From Mesodorylaimus sp. YZB2_4 (taxonomy: Eukaryota; Nematoda; Enoplea; Dorylaimida; Dorylaimidae): a DNA stretch of 64,000 nucleotides. Location of the stretch: positions 372,001-436,000 of the forward strand of contig JASANH010001234.1 in the NCBI GenBank assembly GCA_030248295.1. Reading direction: 5' to 3'. The position numbers and the translations under genes were made by a program. Below, in pieces: positions 36,901-48,900 of this stretch; positions within the stretch are counted from its first letter, which is position 1, and every line of letters starts with the position of its first letter. The notes beneath the pieces were generated by a model. It had not been told where the DNA came from and did not search any database. It was given only the letters and a program-made list of their open reading frames with translations.

Positions 36901-39900
36901 ACCGGGTTAAGGTGTCTGCCTCTCACGCTGGTTGCGCTGTTACAGGGGAGGGTTCGACTCCCGCCTAGGTACAAAGTGATTGCCAAATGTGTTTCTTAGC
37001 CCTCGAAACGCTTGGAAGCTCTTGGCTGCGAATAAAGCATGACATGACAGGGTCGGATGTCTGGGCGGGTACTGTCTAGCCAGGTCCGACCGATATATCG
37101 GTTGACCGATAATTTGTGCTGCCGATAATGCCGATAATGTAGATTTCCCTATCAATAAGAGTTTAGGGCTAACATACGGCCTGTTGATAGTGATTATAAC
37201 TAGGAGCAGGGAGCTACGGATTCTCGATCAAAGAGGTCAGTGCCAAAGAACAGTCTGGAACTAAATCACGACAAGTCACGATCATCATGATCATGACTTT
37301 TCTTATTGGGATGCCCGCAATGGCACCAAAGCAGTTTACACTACAAGCAGTTGGCTGTCTGTGTGTTGCATAGGCTAAGGTTATGGGAAGGAGGTAGGCT
37401 AGCCCTGTCTTGTTACTTGAATGCTTCTCAATGAAGGCGACCTCTTTGCCTCGTGTCGTGTTGTTATTATACTGTACACTCAGAAACAAGAGTGCTTCTC
37501 AGGCCCCCGCGGCACAATAAATTACAGGCTAGTCCGACCTAAAAAATGGGCTATGACTACAAATTATCGCTGTAGTCGTAGCATTCCCCCTTGGGTGAGA
37601 TTTTGGGGATAAGGTTAGTCTTTCCCCATTTGGAGTCAGGGACAGGGATGGTGATGGCCTTCAGGGTCTTCTGGGGTTGGAGATAACCCTGACAAGGCTG
37701 GGATAGAAAAAAGCTTTCTGGCTGTTCAAGTCCGTCTATGTGTTCACTTCTTTTCTTGACATGTTCTAAAAACTTCATGAAGTTTGCCCTGCATCGGAAC
37801 TATTTTTTATGAGTATAAACATCTCAGTCACCTCACAACGTTGCACATAATGCTGATACTATAATTCGTGGGTATTTTCGTTTATCTGGACGTGGAAAAG
37901 TGTTTGAGGGTGAATCCCCGATGCATGTTTTTTGGGATGGGGATCAGGGTCAGGGCCCCAGTCGAAAACTAGAGCCCTCAAAAAGTTGTGAAAGGATTCT
38001 GCTTTGCATATTTCATTCATTCATTAACCCATACCTAAAGTCTAACAAAATGAGTTTTAGACGGTTCTGGGTCTCATTCAAGTTTCCAGGGTGTGCATGT
38101 GCACATAATGTACCTCCGCCTGCAAGATAGAAGCAACAAAATCCAGTTTGTATTCCAATTTAAGTAAAGGGAACTCTGCTGTTTCATGAGAACCTTCCTT
38201 TCACTCAAGCATCCAGACCCTGTCCTGCCAGCTGGGTTTTGATATTCATGCCCACTTCTTGACAGTGTCACACGGCCGGTCCTAGAGGTGTCATGCGTTG
38301 CCTCAAATGTATGACATCTGCGAAGAGGAGTTTTTAGTTGGGATATTGCAAATCACATAGTCTTCGGTCCCGAGATTTTGGGCTACCAGATTGATTCAAA
38401 TTGGTCTTCAAAGGAACCCTAGCATGCGAAATTAAAAAATTGCATGTTTTAAGGATGGGGATCTGACCAAAATTCAAATTTCCCGCCATAAAACTTGAAT
38501 ATTTAAAGTTTTCAAAAATTATCGGTTTTATCGGCCGATAATTGCGTTATCGGTTATCGGCCGATACCGATAGTTGCCTTATCGGTCGGACCTGGCTGTC
38601 TAGTTGTCTCAAGAATAATATTTCTGTATTGGGCCCCTATCTGGCCCTGCTCTCCATGGAGTTCCAATTTGTTGTGCCTAGCTGGTCAGCAGTCTTGTCT
38701 TGCTCCCATTGAAGGCTGCCTCTGATGTCTCCACAAGGAGAATCTCCCCAACGAGCAAAGCCCGGGGATCCCCCCCCCCCCACCCCCCCCCCCCGCGGTA
38801 CCTTCTCCAATGTACGGCCGTTCAGCCTGTTGCACGAGGGTCCTGGGGGTGCGTCCGAGGATGATACTGGGGCGAGAAGGGAGGGGCCTTCTTGACGTCC
38901 GTCACTTGATGGTGTACCTGGTTAGTTGGCCAGAGACAGGTTGCAAGGCCAGCGACAGACTTAGAAATAGAGAGAGCGGCTTACACTCCTGTTGTCAGCA
39001 GAATAAAACTGCGTCTTAAACGCCCGCAAGGTGCGGGGGTCGTCCAAAGAGGGTTCATGACACTTCAAGGCGGGGAACCCGAGTCGAGCCAAAGGTCAAT
39101 GGCACGCCAGTTTGAAATGTATCACTACCACCTGGGCTGACCCACCATACGGATATGAGAGAGTGGAGTCTCTTGGACAAGAAACAGTGTTGCTGGCCCA
39201 GGCTTTGCGGGACTGAGACCGCGGCTCCATCTTTGCTGTAGTCGACTGATTGTGAGTCCAAGTTGTGGGGTTGCTTTGACGATTTTTGTGTGGTGTCCTC
39301 CTTGAGATGGTCGAGTCAGGAGATGTCTTTGGCCAATTCGAGGTCTGTGCAGTTTTGGGTTGACAGAAATGGCTTTATTTTATTGCAGGAGGCCATATCA
39401 GTGGTCGGCAGTCGATTGCCTCAAGAAGTAGAAAAGGCGATCAGTCGTTTAATGGCGAATTATGCAGCCAATTTGACGTCGATTCTTTGCCAATTTCCGG
39501 CTCAACTAATTGGTTATATCTTGGATGATTACGCGTCGAAATTGCAACGAAAAGAAGATCGAGATGTGTTCTTCTCGACGACTCGTCCATTGGCTACTTT
39601 GCTTCAAGAGTGAGTGAGAATTTTTTTGATATTTTGAGGGTTTAATTTTTTAAATTTTAGTTATCAAGGTGGTATTAGAAATCATTTGAAAAATGTAATC
39701 AATGATTTATTACGGCAATATTTGGAAGTGGAAAAACATTTTCAAAAACATCAATACGATAAAAGCGTGTTATCACTTCGAGATTCGTGGAAAGAAGATT
39801 TGGAGAAAGTGGCTCGAGCTGTTTTATCACATGCGCAAGTGAATAAGAAAAATAAATTAATTGCGACTTTAATTACGCACGTTTCGAATCACGAGCCCGG

Positions 39901-42900
39901 ATTAGTTGATGGATTGAAATCGAATTTAGATTCGTTGACGGAATTGGGTAAAATGGAACATTCTCAAGTGGCCTTACGAGCGAGGCAGACACTTATTGCT
40001 GCTTATCAACCGACTTACGATAGTCGATATCATCAAGTGGAAGGAATTTTATTGGCGTCGGCTAATCAATATGGGCAATCATATCAGCCGGATGGATTGA
40101 ATAAATTAATTACGTGCGAGACGACAATTTTTGATGTTTTACACGAATTTTTCTATTATTCGAGCGCCAGCGTTCGAATGGCGGCCTTGGAAGTGTATGT
40201 TCGTCGGGCATATATCTCGTACGAAGTGGCTTGTTTGAAAAGTCATCAAGTGGGAAATGAATGCGCTATCGAATACTTGGTCACATTACCAGATACTCAT
40301 CCGAATCGAGTGGCTACGAAGAAAACATTGGGCGATGCTGTTTGTCGAATACAAAGCGTTGGAGATGATTTTTTAAGTTTAAAAGTAGTTGGATCAGCGA
40401 TTTATCAACGAGTTGGTATTTTAGTGCCGTTTCGATCGTTGAACGATTGCGATGCATCGTTTCCGGAATTGGTGAATCGATTTACGCTGAGCGTTAGTCC
40501 GAGTGTGGACGAAGACAAGCCGAGTCCTGGACGAAGTGTCGTGTCGCCAGCGGCAAATGAAGGGGATGAACCGAAAAGTGAAGAACCAATTCATATTTTA
40601 CACGTGGCAATTAGAATTGGAGAAGAAAATGAAGAAGGACCGAAAGATGATGAATTAGCGGCAAAATTTCAAGCATTTTGTCTTTATCATATGACGATAT
40701 TAGTGGCGAAAAGGATTCGAAGAATTACATTTTTGGCGTTGGAGAAAAAAAGGACGCCGAGATATTTTACTTATCGAGCTCGAGATAATTTTTCGGAGAA
40801 TAGAATATATCGACATTTGGAACCGGCTTTAGCATTTCAATTGGATATAAAACGTATGAAATATTTTAATTTACAAGCTATGCCGACGGAAAATCGACGA
40901 ATGCAAGTTTATTTGGCGACGGCGAAATCGGATCAAGGACACGAAGTACACGATCATCGATTATTTGTGAGGAGCATAATTCGACATACGGATTTAGTTT
41001 CGAATTATGCTTCGTTCGAATTTGTAAAAAGTGAGGGGGAACGGGTATTATTGGAAGCGATGGATGAATTGGATGTGGCATTGACGTATCCGGAAGCACG
41101 ACGTTGCGATTGTAATCATATTTTTTTGAATTTTGCACCAACCGTTTCGTTGGATCCGCCGAATGTGGTGAGTACAGTACGGGAGATTGTGTTACGATAT
41201 GGTAATCGATTGTGGAGTCTTCGAGTATTACAAGCCGAATTGAAATTTTTAATTCGTCTTCCGAAAGGTTCGATAGTGCCGATGCATTTGACGGTATCGA
41301 ATGAGAGTGGATATTATCCGCAATTATATTTGTACAAAGAAATAGTGGATACGGAAAGTGGACAAATTAAATTTATGACGTACGGGAAAGGAAAATTGGG
41401 TCCTTTGCATGGTATGTCAGTCGGGACACCGTATCAGACAAAAGATCATTTGCAACAGAAAAGATACGTGGCGCAGAAGATGGGTGCAATATACGTGTAC
41501 GATTTGCCGGAAATGTTCAGGCAGGCGTTGATGAGGATGTGGAGAGAATTTAATGACGAACGAAAAAGACACGAAGATGAACAGAAAGGAGCCGAAATAG
41601 TTTCGTGCGTGGAATTAGTTTTGGATGCGAAAGGAAATTTGCAGGTGAGCAGGGCTTGCACAGATGTCTGACCAAGGGGAAGGGCCTGGATGAAGAAGAG
41701 GATCTTGGATGGGCAGACAAGAGGGTGGTAGCTCAGGGGAGGTCTGATAGAATGTGGGCATAGACAGGGGCACCAGTGGCGTATGAAGAACAAGAGACAG
41801 CTAGACAGCCATAGAAGATTATGGGAGTGACTGCAGAGGAGGACTCTGGAAAGGCCTACAGCTCAAGGGTGTCAGGCTGGATAAGCAGGCAGCCGATCGC
41901 GAGGTTGCAATCCTACAGTGGGCGGGCGTGGGACCTGAACTCCGACTGGAGCGAGGCGTGTCTAGGGCGACGCCTGAGGTAGCTGAAGCATCAAGCCGAG
42001 GGGTTGATTTCCCAGCCAGGAGAGTGGGTAAACTTCTCCCACCCGCCCCATCCACTAGCCGAGGTTTTTCATGAGACCTGAAATCATCGGCCCGCTCTAA
42101 TGTTATCTTTGGCGAGCCAGAGGTAGCCGCAGGCCACAGTGTAATAGGCTGGAAAAGATACCGCGGGCCGTGGATGGAGTCAGGCAGGTCTCCTAGTCGT
42201 AGGTGCCAGAGGCATTAACCCGACGGGTTTCTGCATCGCCTGGAGGAGCGTATCGAGCGGCCAACGAAGGCAACTGATACTCAAGGCAACCGCACACACT
42301 ACCTTCTCCACTGGCCAAACACACCTGCAGTGTGATAGGAACAATGCCAAGTAGTCCACGGCATCTTGTGCTGAGCTTATCGATCAGCCACACCTCGCCG
42401 TAATCCACCAGGCACGCACGGGGCCATGCACAGGGAGAGCCTGGTCACCACTATCCAAGCCTAAGGGGGTCGCCCCACACTGTTGGTCCATTGTTGAGCT
42501 GCAGGAAACTCAAGAGCTCAGTAGCTAAGACGGCCCAAGCGAGGGTCTGATTGGGTATCTCGGACAAAAATCGGACTGTGATCCAAGATGGGCTATTTTA
42601 GAGGTGGTGGTTACAAAAATTTCGTTAGAGATTTTTTAGCCTTGTCAGAATCAAGACAAGCTTGCGGGCATTGGGCTTGTGGGGATTGTGAGACTATATT
42701 TTTTATGTGTAGGAAGTTGCTCGATTGCCGGGCGAGAACGAGTGTGGAATGGTGGCTTGGAAGATGACGTTGAAAACACCCGAATATCCGGACGATGGGC
42801 GGAAATTGATTGTGATCGCCAATGATATGACTTATTTGATCGGGACGTTCGGGATCAAGGAAGATGATCTGTTCCAGAAGGCGTCCGAACTGAGTCGTCG

Positions 42901-45900
42901 AAATGGTATTCCACGTATTTATATCGCGGCCAATAGTGGTGCCAGGATTGGATTGAGCGAAGAAGTGAAAGATTGCTTTAAAATTGCTTGGGAAGATCCG
43001 GAATGTATAGAGAAGGGGTTGAAATATTTGTACTTGACTCACGACGATTATACTAGGCTGACTTCGGCTGGAGTCGTCGTCAAGTGCCAGTTGGTTGAGG
43101 AAGATGGCGAGAAAAGGTGAGTGAATGCTTTGAGGACTGGAATGGGAGCTGAGCACGGGGTCATTTTGAAGTTCTGGAAAGTGCTGCGTGCCAGTGCAAC
43201 CCACGTGCCTGGCGGGCCTTAGGGAGAATGATTGATACTCTCCCCTGGCTGGTGTAACCCCCACCGGGTAGGCAATGGCGAGTGGGAGAGAGTAATCGCC
43301 CCTGGCTAGGAGACGTCAACCTCTCGGGTTGATTGATGTTTCAGTACAGTCGTAATACTTGCCTGATGAGAGTGTTTGCCTCGCTGACTTCGGTTGGCCC
43401 CATTCTCTCCTACACCGGCCAACATAGTTGCTCCAGTGCTCTGCACAGGATGCCCTCGTGTGGAGTAGCGTTCGTTCGGGATCATTATTTTCGGGATCGG
43501 TATCGGGATCGGGACTCGCTCAATCCCGACCGGGATCGGGATCGGGACAGGATCGGGATTTTGTGAAGAGAGCGCTTTTCATTGGCTATAGATGACCTAC
43601 AACCTACCCTGAGTAGCCAGCAAATTAAAAGCCACAGATTCCCTTTCCTTGGATAATTTTTAGTGCAGTATTTATCATTGCATTCAAAATCAGGCAAGCG
43701 AAGAATCAGTTACAAATCAGCAAACAAATCCCCTCCTTCTCCTCTATCAATTCAATCATCCGCCAAGGTCTCTATATTTCCCCTTCTGAAATATTTTGAT
43801 GGCCATGACCATCTGAGTCAGTGTCAAGCAGAATGTCGCCAGCTTCTGCAGCAGGCCCACCATCTAATGATGGCAAATGCGGGCTGTTACTGTATCTAAC
43901 TGGGCGCAAATCGTACATCAGAAAAAGCAGGACTTGTGCATTTTATGGGAGTAGTTTCATCCGATCATGCCATTATCACCCCTACAGCTCGTTTCCCATA
44001 CACCAGCCCCATTCCCTGTTGCAATAAAAACATTCTATCACCACAATATTCAGTCCCCAATCCCGAACACTTTTTATCGGGATCGGGATCGGGTTCGGGT
44101 TCGGGAGGGGCAATCCCGACCGGGATCGGGATCGGGACCGGGATCCCGAACGAACGCTAGTGTGGAGGCGGGAGGCAGAGAGGAAAGCTGCCGTATGGGT
44201 GGCCATATGACCTCCCGATAGCGCGGATGCTTTCACCAGGAGGCCGCGATGGTGGCTGGATAACTCGGGTTTGTCCTGGGTTACAGCCCTATCATCCCAA
44301 ACCATCGAGGTAACATAAAGGAATAGAACTGATGGCCTATAGGACTCGTATGAGGCATTTTGCAAGTCTTGTTGGGATGTTAATGGTAGAGCTTTCTGCC
44401 TGGGACCATCCTCTTCAGCCCCGCCGCTGGTGTACCTGTAGACACAAGCTATATTGTCCCCATTGCCCGCAAGGTGCCCCCTCTCGGTTGCTTCGACATC
44501 AGCAAAGCCCGGACTTAAGCTCTCTGATCCTTATTCCATGGGAAGAATCGAGCATAGCATACTAGACCCTATGCCTGATCCAGTCGTAGAGCAATGCAAG
44601 CCTAAGCTTAGTCCCCGAGCCTGATCCCAGACTTCGAAGCGAGTGGAACTGTTGAGCCCCAGAAGCAGCTGTAACCTCACTGGCTGGCGGGCCATAGCGA
44701 AAGGGGGAGAATAATCGATCCCTCATGGCTATGATGATGTTTCAGCCACAGAGTATAGTCGCAAGATTGCCTGCTCCAGTCGGAGTTTATGTCCCGGAGA
44801 CTCCAGTCGGCCGCATTCTCTCCTTTGCCTGCCAGGCATGGTTGCACAGCCACTTTTAAAGACACAACTTGTACGCGCAATTGTTGCAGGCATAAGATGG
44901 TGGACATAATTGGTCGTAGCGACGAATGCTTGGGTGTGGAGAATTTGAAAGGGTCAGCCTTGGTCGCTGGGGAGACGTCGGACGCGTACAACGAAGTGTG
45001 TACCATCAATTTGGTGACGTGTCGGACGGTGGGCATCGGCACGTACCTGGTTCGATTGGGCCAACGGACGATCCAAGTGGAGAACAGTACGATCATATTG
45101 ACCGGTGCGGCGGCATTGAATAAGTTGTTGGGACGCGAGGTGTACGCGTCGAACAATCAGCTGGGTGGTCCGCAGATCATGTACGCCAACGGGGTCACGC
45201 ATGCTGTGGTGCACAATGATTTCGAGGGCGTGTGCTTGGTGTTGAAATGGTTATCGTATATTCCCAAGTGTCAAAATGGACCATTGCCGTGCGTGGTGCC
45301 CGTGGATTTGATCGATCGGGATATTCAATTTTACCCGACCAAATCGCCCTACGATCCTCGGTGGATGTTGGAAGGACGTGTGAATCCGGAGACGGGCTAT
45401 TGGGAATCGGGATTCTTCGATCGCGGGTCGTGGATGGAGATATTGTCCGGGTGGGCCATGACTGTGGTTTGTGGACGAGCCAGGTTGGGTGGCATACCGA
45501 CGGCTGTGATCGCAGCCGAGACTCGGTCCATGGAAATGGAAGTGCCGGCTGATCCGGCCTCGTTGGATGCCGAGGTGAAAGTGACTGTGCAGCCGGGTCA
45601 AGTCTGGTTCCCTGATTCGGCGTACAAAACGGCTCAGGCGTTGAGGGACTTTAATCGCGAGGGATTGCCCTTGTTTATATTTGCTAATTGGCGAGGATTC
45701 TCGGGTGGAATGAAAGGTAAGGTGGGGGGAGGCGGGTCTGTGGCCTAGCGGTTAAGGCGTCTGCCTCTCACACTAGGTGCGCACTTAAAGGGGAGAGTTC
45801 GACTACCGCTTCGGTAAAAAATGGCCGTCAAATATATGTGTTCCGTAGCCCTCGAGTGCGCTGTATAGTGCTTGGCTGTGGATAAAGTATGACAAGACAT

Positions 45901-48900
45901 GACGGGTTGTCGGACATATTGTAATGCGACTACTGGAGGGAGTGACTTGGACGGGATTGAGCGAGTCCCGATCCCGAAAAAAAGTGATCCTGAACGAACG
46001 CTACAAGGGCAGCCAACCAAGCCAACCCGGCCTAGCTGAAGCATCACCCTGGCGGGTGACGCTCCCAGCAGAGTATCGATTGCCAGTCGAGCCTGTGCAA
46101 AAGCTCCACCAGTCACTCCCTCATACGGACCCAGTCGTCTTGTGACTACACGGAGCTCATGAGTGTAGCGAGGGGCCTCAGGAGGTCTCTCAAAGAGCAC
46201 TGGAACAGGCCTGTTGCACCAGTCTACTTGGTTCCTAGTCCAGGAACATGAAGTGCTAACCCACTAGCACGTGCTAGTGCCGCATGCGAGGTGCATTTGA
46301 CGCAGTCACCTGTCTTTTAGATATGTTCGATCAGGTGGTCAAGTTCGGGGCGTACATTGTGGACGGTTTGAGGGAGTACAAGCAGCCAGTCTTCGTCTAT
46401 ATCCCTCCCCTGGGCGAATTACGTGGCGGAGCGTGGGTTGTCGTCGACTCGGCTATCAATCCCCGTTATATGGAAATGTATGCTGATGCGACGGCCAGGT
46501 AAGGAGCTGGTTGAAGGGGAGTGTAACCCTCGTGCCTGGTAGGCCATGGAGAGTGGGAAAGTAATTGATCTGGCCTGGCTGGAAAACGTCAACCTCTCGG
46601 GTTGATGTTTCAGCCGCAGGTGTAGTCGCAAGGCCCATTCGGAGTTTTTGACCCGCCAACTTCAGTCGGCCACACTCCCTCATGCGCCTGCCAGGCTTGG
46701 TTACAGGAGTGTCCCGAGAATGCGTATCACTCCTGATTGACAATCTCATGAGCGGAGGGTCGGGAGGGCAGAGTGACGTGGCGGGGTGCTTTACTCGCGT
46801 CCTCATGGTCACTATGCCTTCTGCCGCAGAAGGGCTATCTGGCCGCAGCACGGGGTACAGTGGTCTCCCCAAATTGTTCCTGACTAGTGGATGGGATGGT
46901 TGGTATCCTGATTCTTGACTGATGGACTTGAAAGGCTGCTATTCACGGTCTTCGCAGGGTGCTTGCAGCTGATTGTGGTCCTAGCAGGCCACGATCAGCC
47001 ACTAAGGTTGACTGCTCGGTGAGTGTGACCCTTGAGGGGGCGAAGAACTGACCTGTCCTGGACTTCAGTAAAGTGGGACCCTTGACCTTGAGAGTGTGAT
47101 GGCCAGTGGGGAAGGTTGTGTATTTGCCTGCCTTGCCATGTCATGTCATATCTTGTCATACTTGTCATGCTTTATCCATAGCCAAGCACCCGAGGGCTAA
47201 GGAATACAGATTGAACATCATTTTTCACCCAGGCGGGAATCGAACCAGCGGGAATCTGTAAATGTACACCCAGCGCGACGGGCAGGCGCCTTATCCGTTA
47301 AGTCACGACCTTGAAGCCTCTGTTGGCTGGTCGATACACTCCCTCCAGGCGAGGCAGGAACCCGTCGGGGTGATGTCTCTGGCCCCTACTACTAGAAGGC
47401 CTGTCTGGAGTGCTCTGCTCCTCGCGGTACCTTCTCCAATGTACGGCCATGCAGGACCGGCCGGCCTAGCTGCTTAGGACACTTGCCAAATCTACTCTTC
47501 AAGATTCCATGAGGCGTAATCGTCTGTTGGATCGGAGACTGTCGAGTATGACGCGCACGATGTTTTAGGGGCAACGTGTTAGAAGCGGAAGGGACGGTTG
47601 AAATCAAGTATCGATGGAAGGACCTGAGGAAGACGATGCATCGATGCGATGATGTTTGTCAAAAGCTGCTGAAACAAATGCAATCGATCGATATAGCTGA
47701 GAAAGAAGGGCCGATCAAGTTCGCTGCTTTGCAGAAGGATTTGAAGAATCGCGAAGAAGTATTGAAACCATTTTACCACACGGTGGCCCTACAGTTCGTT
47801 GACCTGCACGATCGGGCGTGTGGAAGGATGAGTGAGAAGAATGTGATTACGGTAAGTCGAATGGGGACTGCTGGTATTGAAAGTAAACAAGGTCTCTCCA
47901 ACTGCTCCTGACTTTGTTGGATGGGATAGATGGTATCCTGATTCTAGAATGATGGGGGTTATGGACTTGAAAGACTGCCATTCGCAGCCGTCGTTTGGTG
48001 CTTGCGGCTGATTGTGGGACCACTAGTCTGATTGCAGGCTAGCATGCACCATGAGTGGGTCCCCTGAGCTGACACCAATCCAAGCTTGACCGTGTGGGGG
48101 GGGGGGGGCAAAGAACTGACCTGCTCTGTGTTGTGAAGTGGGACTCCTGGCCATGAGAGGGTATTGGCTCGGCTTGCCTCCGTTGGTCAGTCGATAAGCT
48201 CTCTGCAGGCGAGGCAGAAACCCGTCGGGTTGATGTCTCTGGTTTCTACGACTAGGAAACCCGCCTTTTGAGACTATCCTCTCCCCGCGTTACCTTCTCC
48301 AATGTACGGCCATTCAGCCTAGTTAGTACTAGAGGAATGCCCAAGATGTATAGGACACTTGCCAGGAGGTCTGTTCCCTAAGATCACATAAGGCATAATC
48401 GTGAAACCTTGCAGAAAGTCATTCCATGGCCAAGGGCACGACAACAACTTTTTTGGCGTCTGAGGAGGCGATTGTCCGAGGATAAAGTCAAAGCCCAAAT
48501 CCGCGACTCGTTCCCGGATTTGAGTGATGGACAATTGGACGTTAGGGTGAGAAGGTGGTACACGACTGATCGAGATGGACAGGTGAGTTGGGGGGGGGGG
48601 GGATCAAGCTACTGGTTTGAGTGAGCCTGATAATCGGAGGTGCGGGTTCGATCCCCGCTCAGGGTAAAAGTTTTGGTTTCTGTTTTAGGCCAATAACAAT
48701 TGGGATGATGACAAGATGGTGGCCTTGTGGTGGGAACAACAGCTGCAGGAAGGAAAGTCGAATTCATTGGTGAAGGAAACACTGGCGTGTCTTGTTCGTG
48801 AATCGATTGTACAAAAAGTCGAAAAGTAAGTCGTTGTTGATTTCGAAAATATTTATTTTAAAAAATCTTTGCAGTTTGGTGTCGTCGAATCCCGAAGTGT

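Larger units (their letters stand above)
36303..39388 (+). other. 3.1-kb carboxylase intron built from mobile elements
   Basis: Largest intron. In order: partial SINE A (36343-36440), family D (36432-36715), full SINE A (36893-37050), the TIR element (37080-38595), a poly-C tract with a family E fragment (38770-38832). The last 550 bases are unassigned. Confidence 0.75.
43117..44889 (+). other. 1.8-kb carboxylase intron with nested repeats
   Basis: A family C copy (43195-43457) is followed directly by the 694-bp MITE F (43466-44159), and a second family C copy lies at 44670-44850. The rest is unassigned. Confidence 0.7.

Noticed and set aside
42611-43264. 217-codon minus frame
   Set aside because: Antisense shadow of the strongly conserved carboxyltransferase exon 42713-43116.
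45251-45601. 116-codon minus frame
   Set aside because: Antisense shadow of carboxylase exon 44890-45716.
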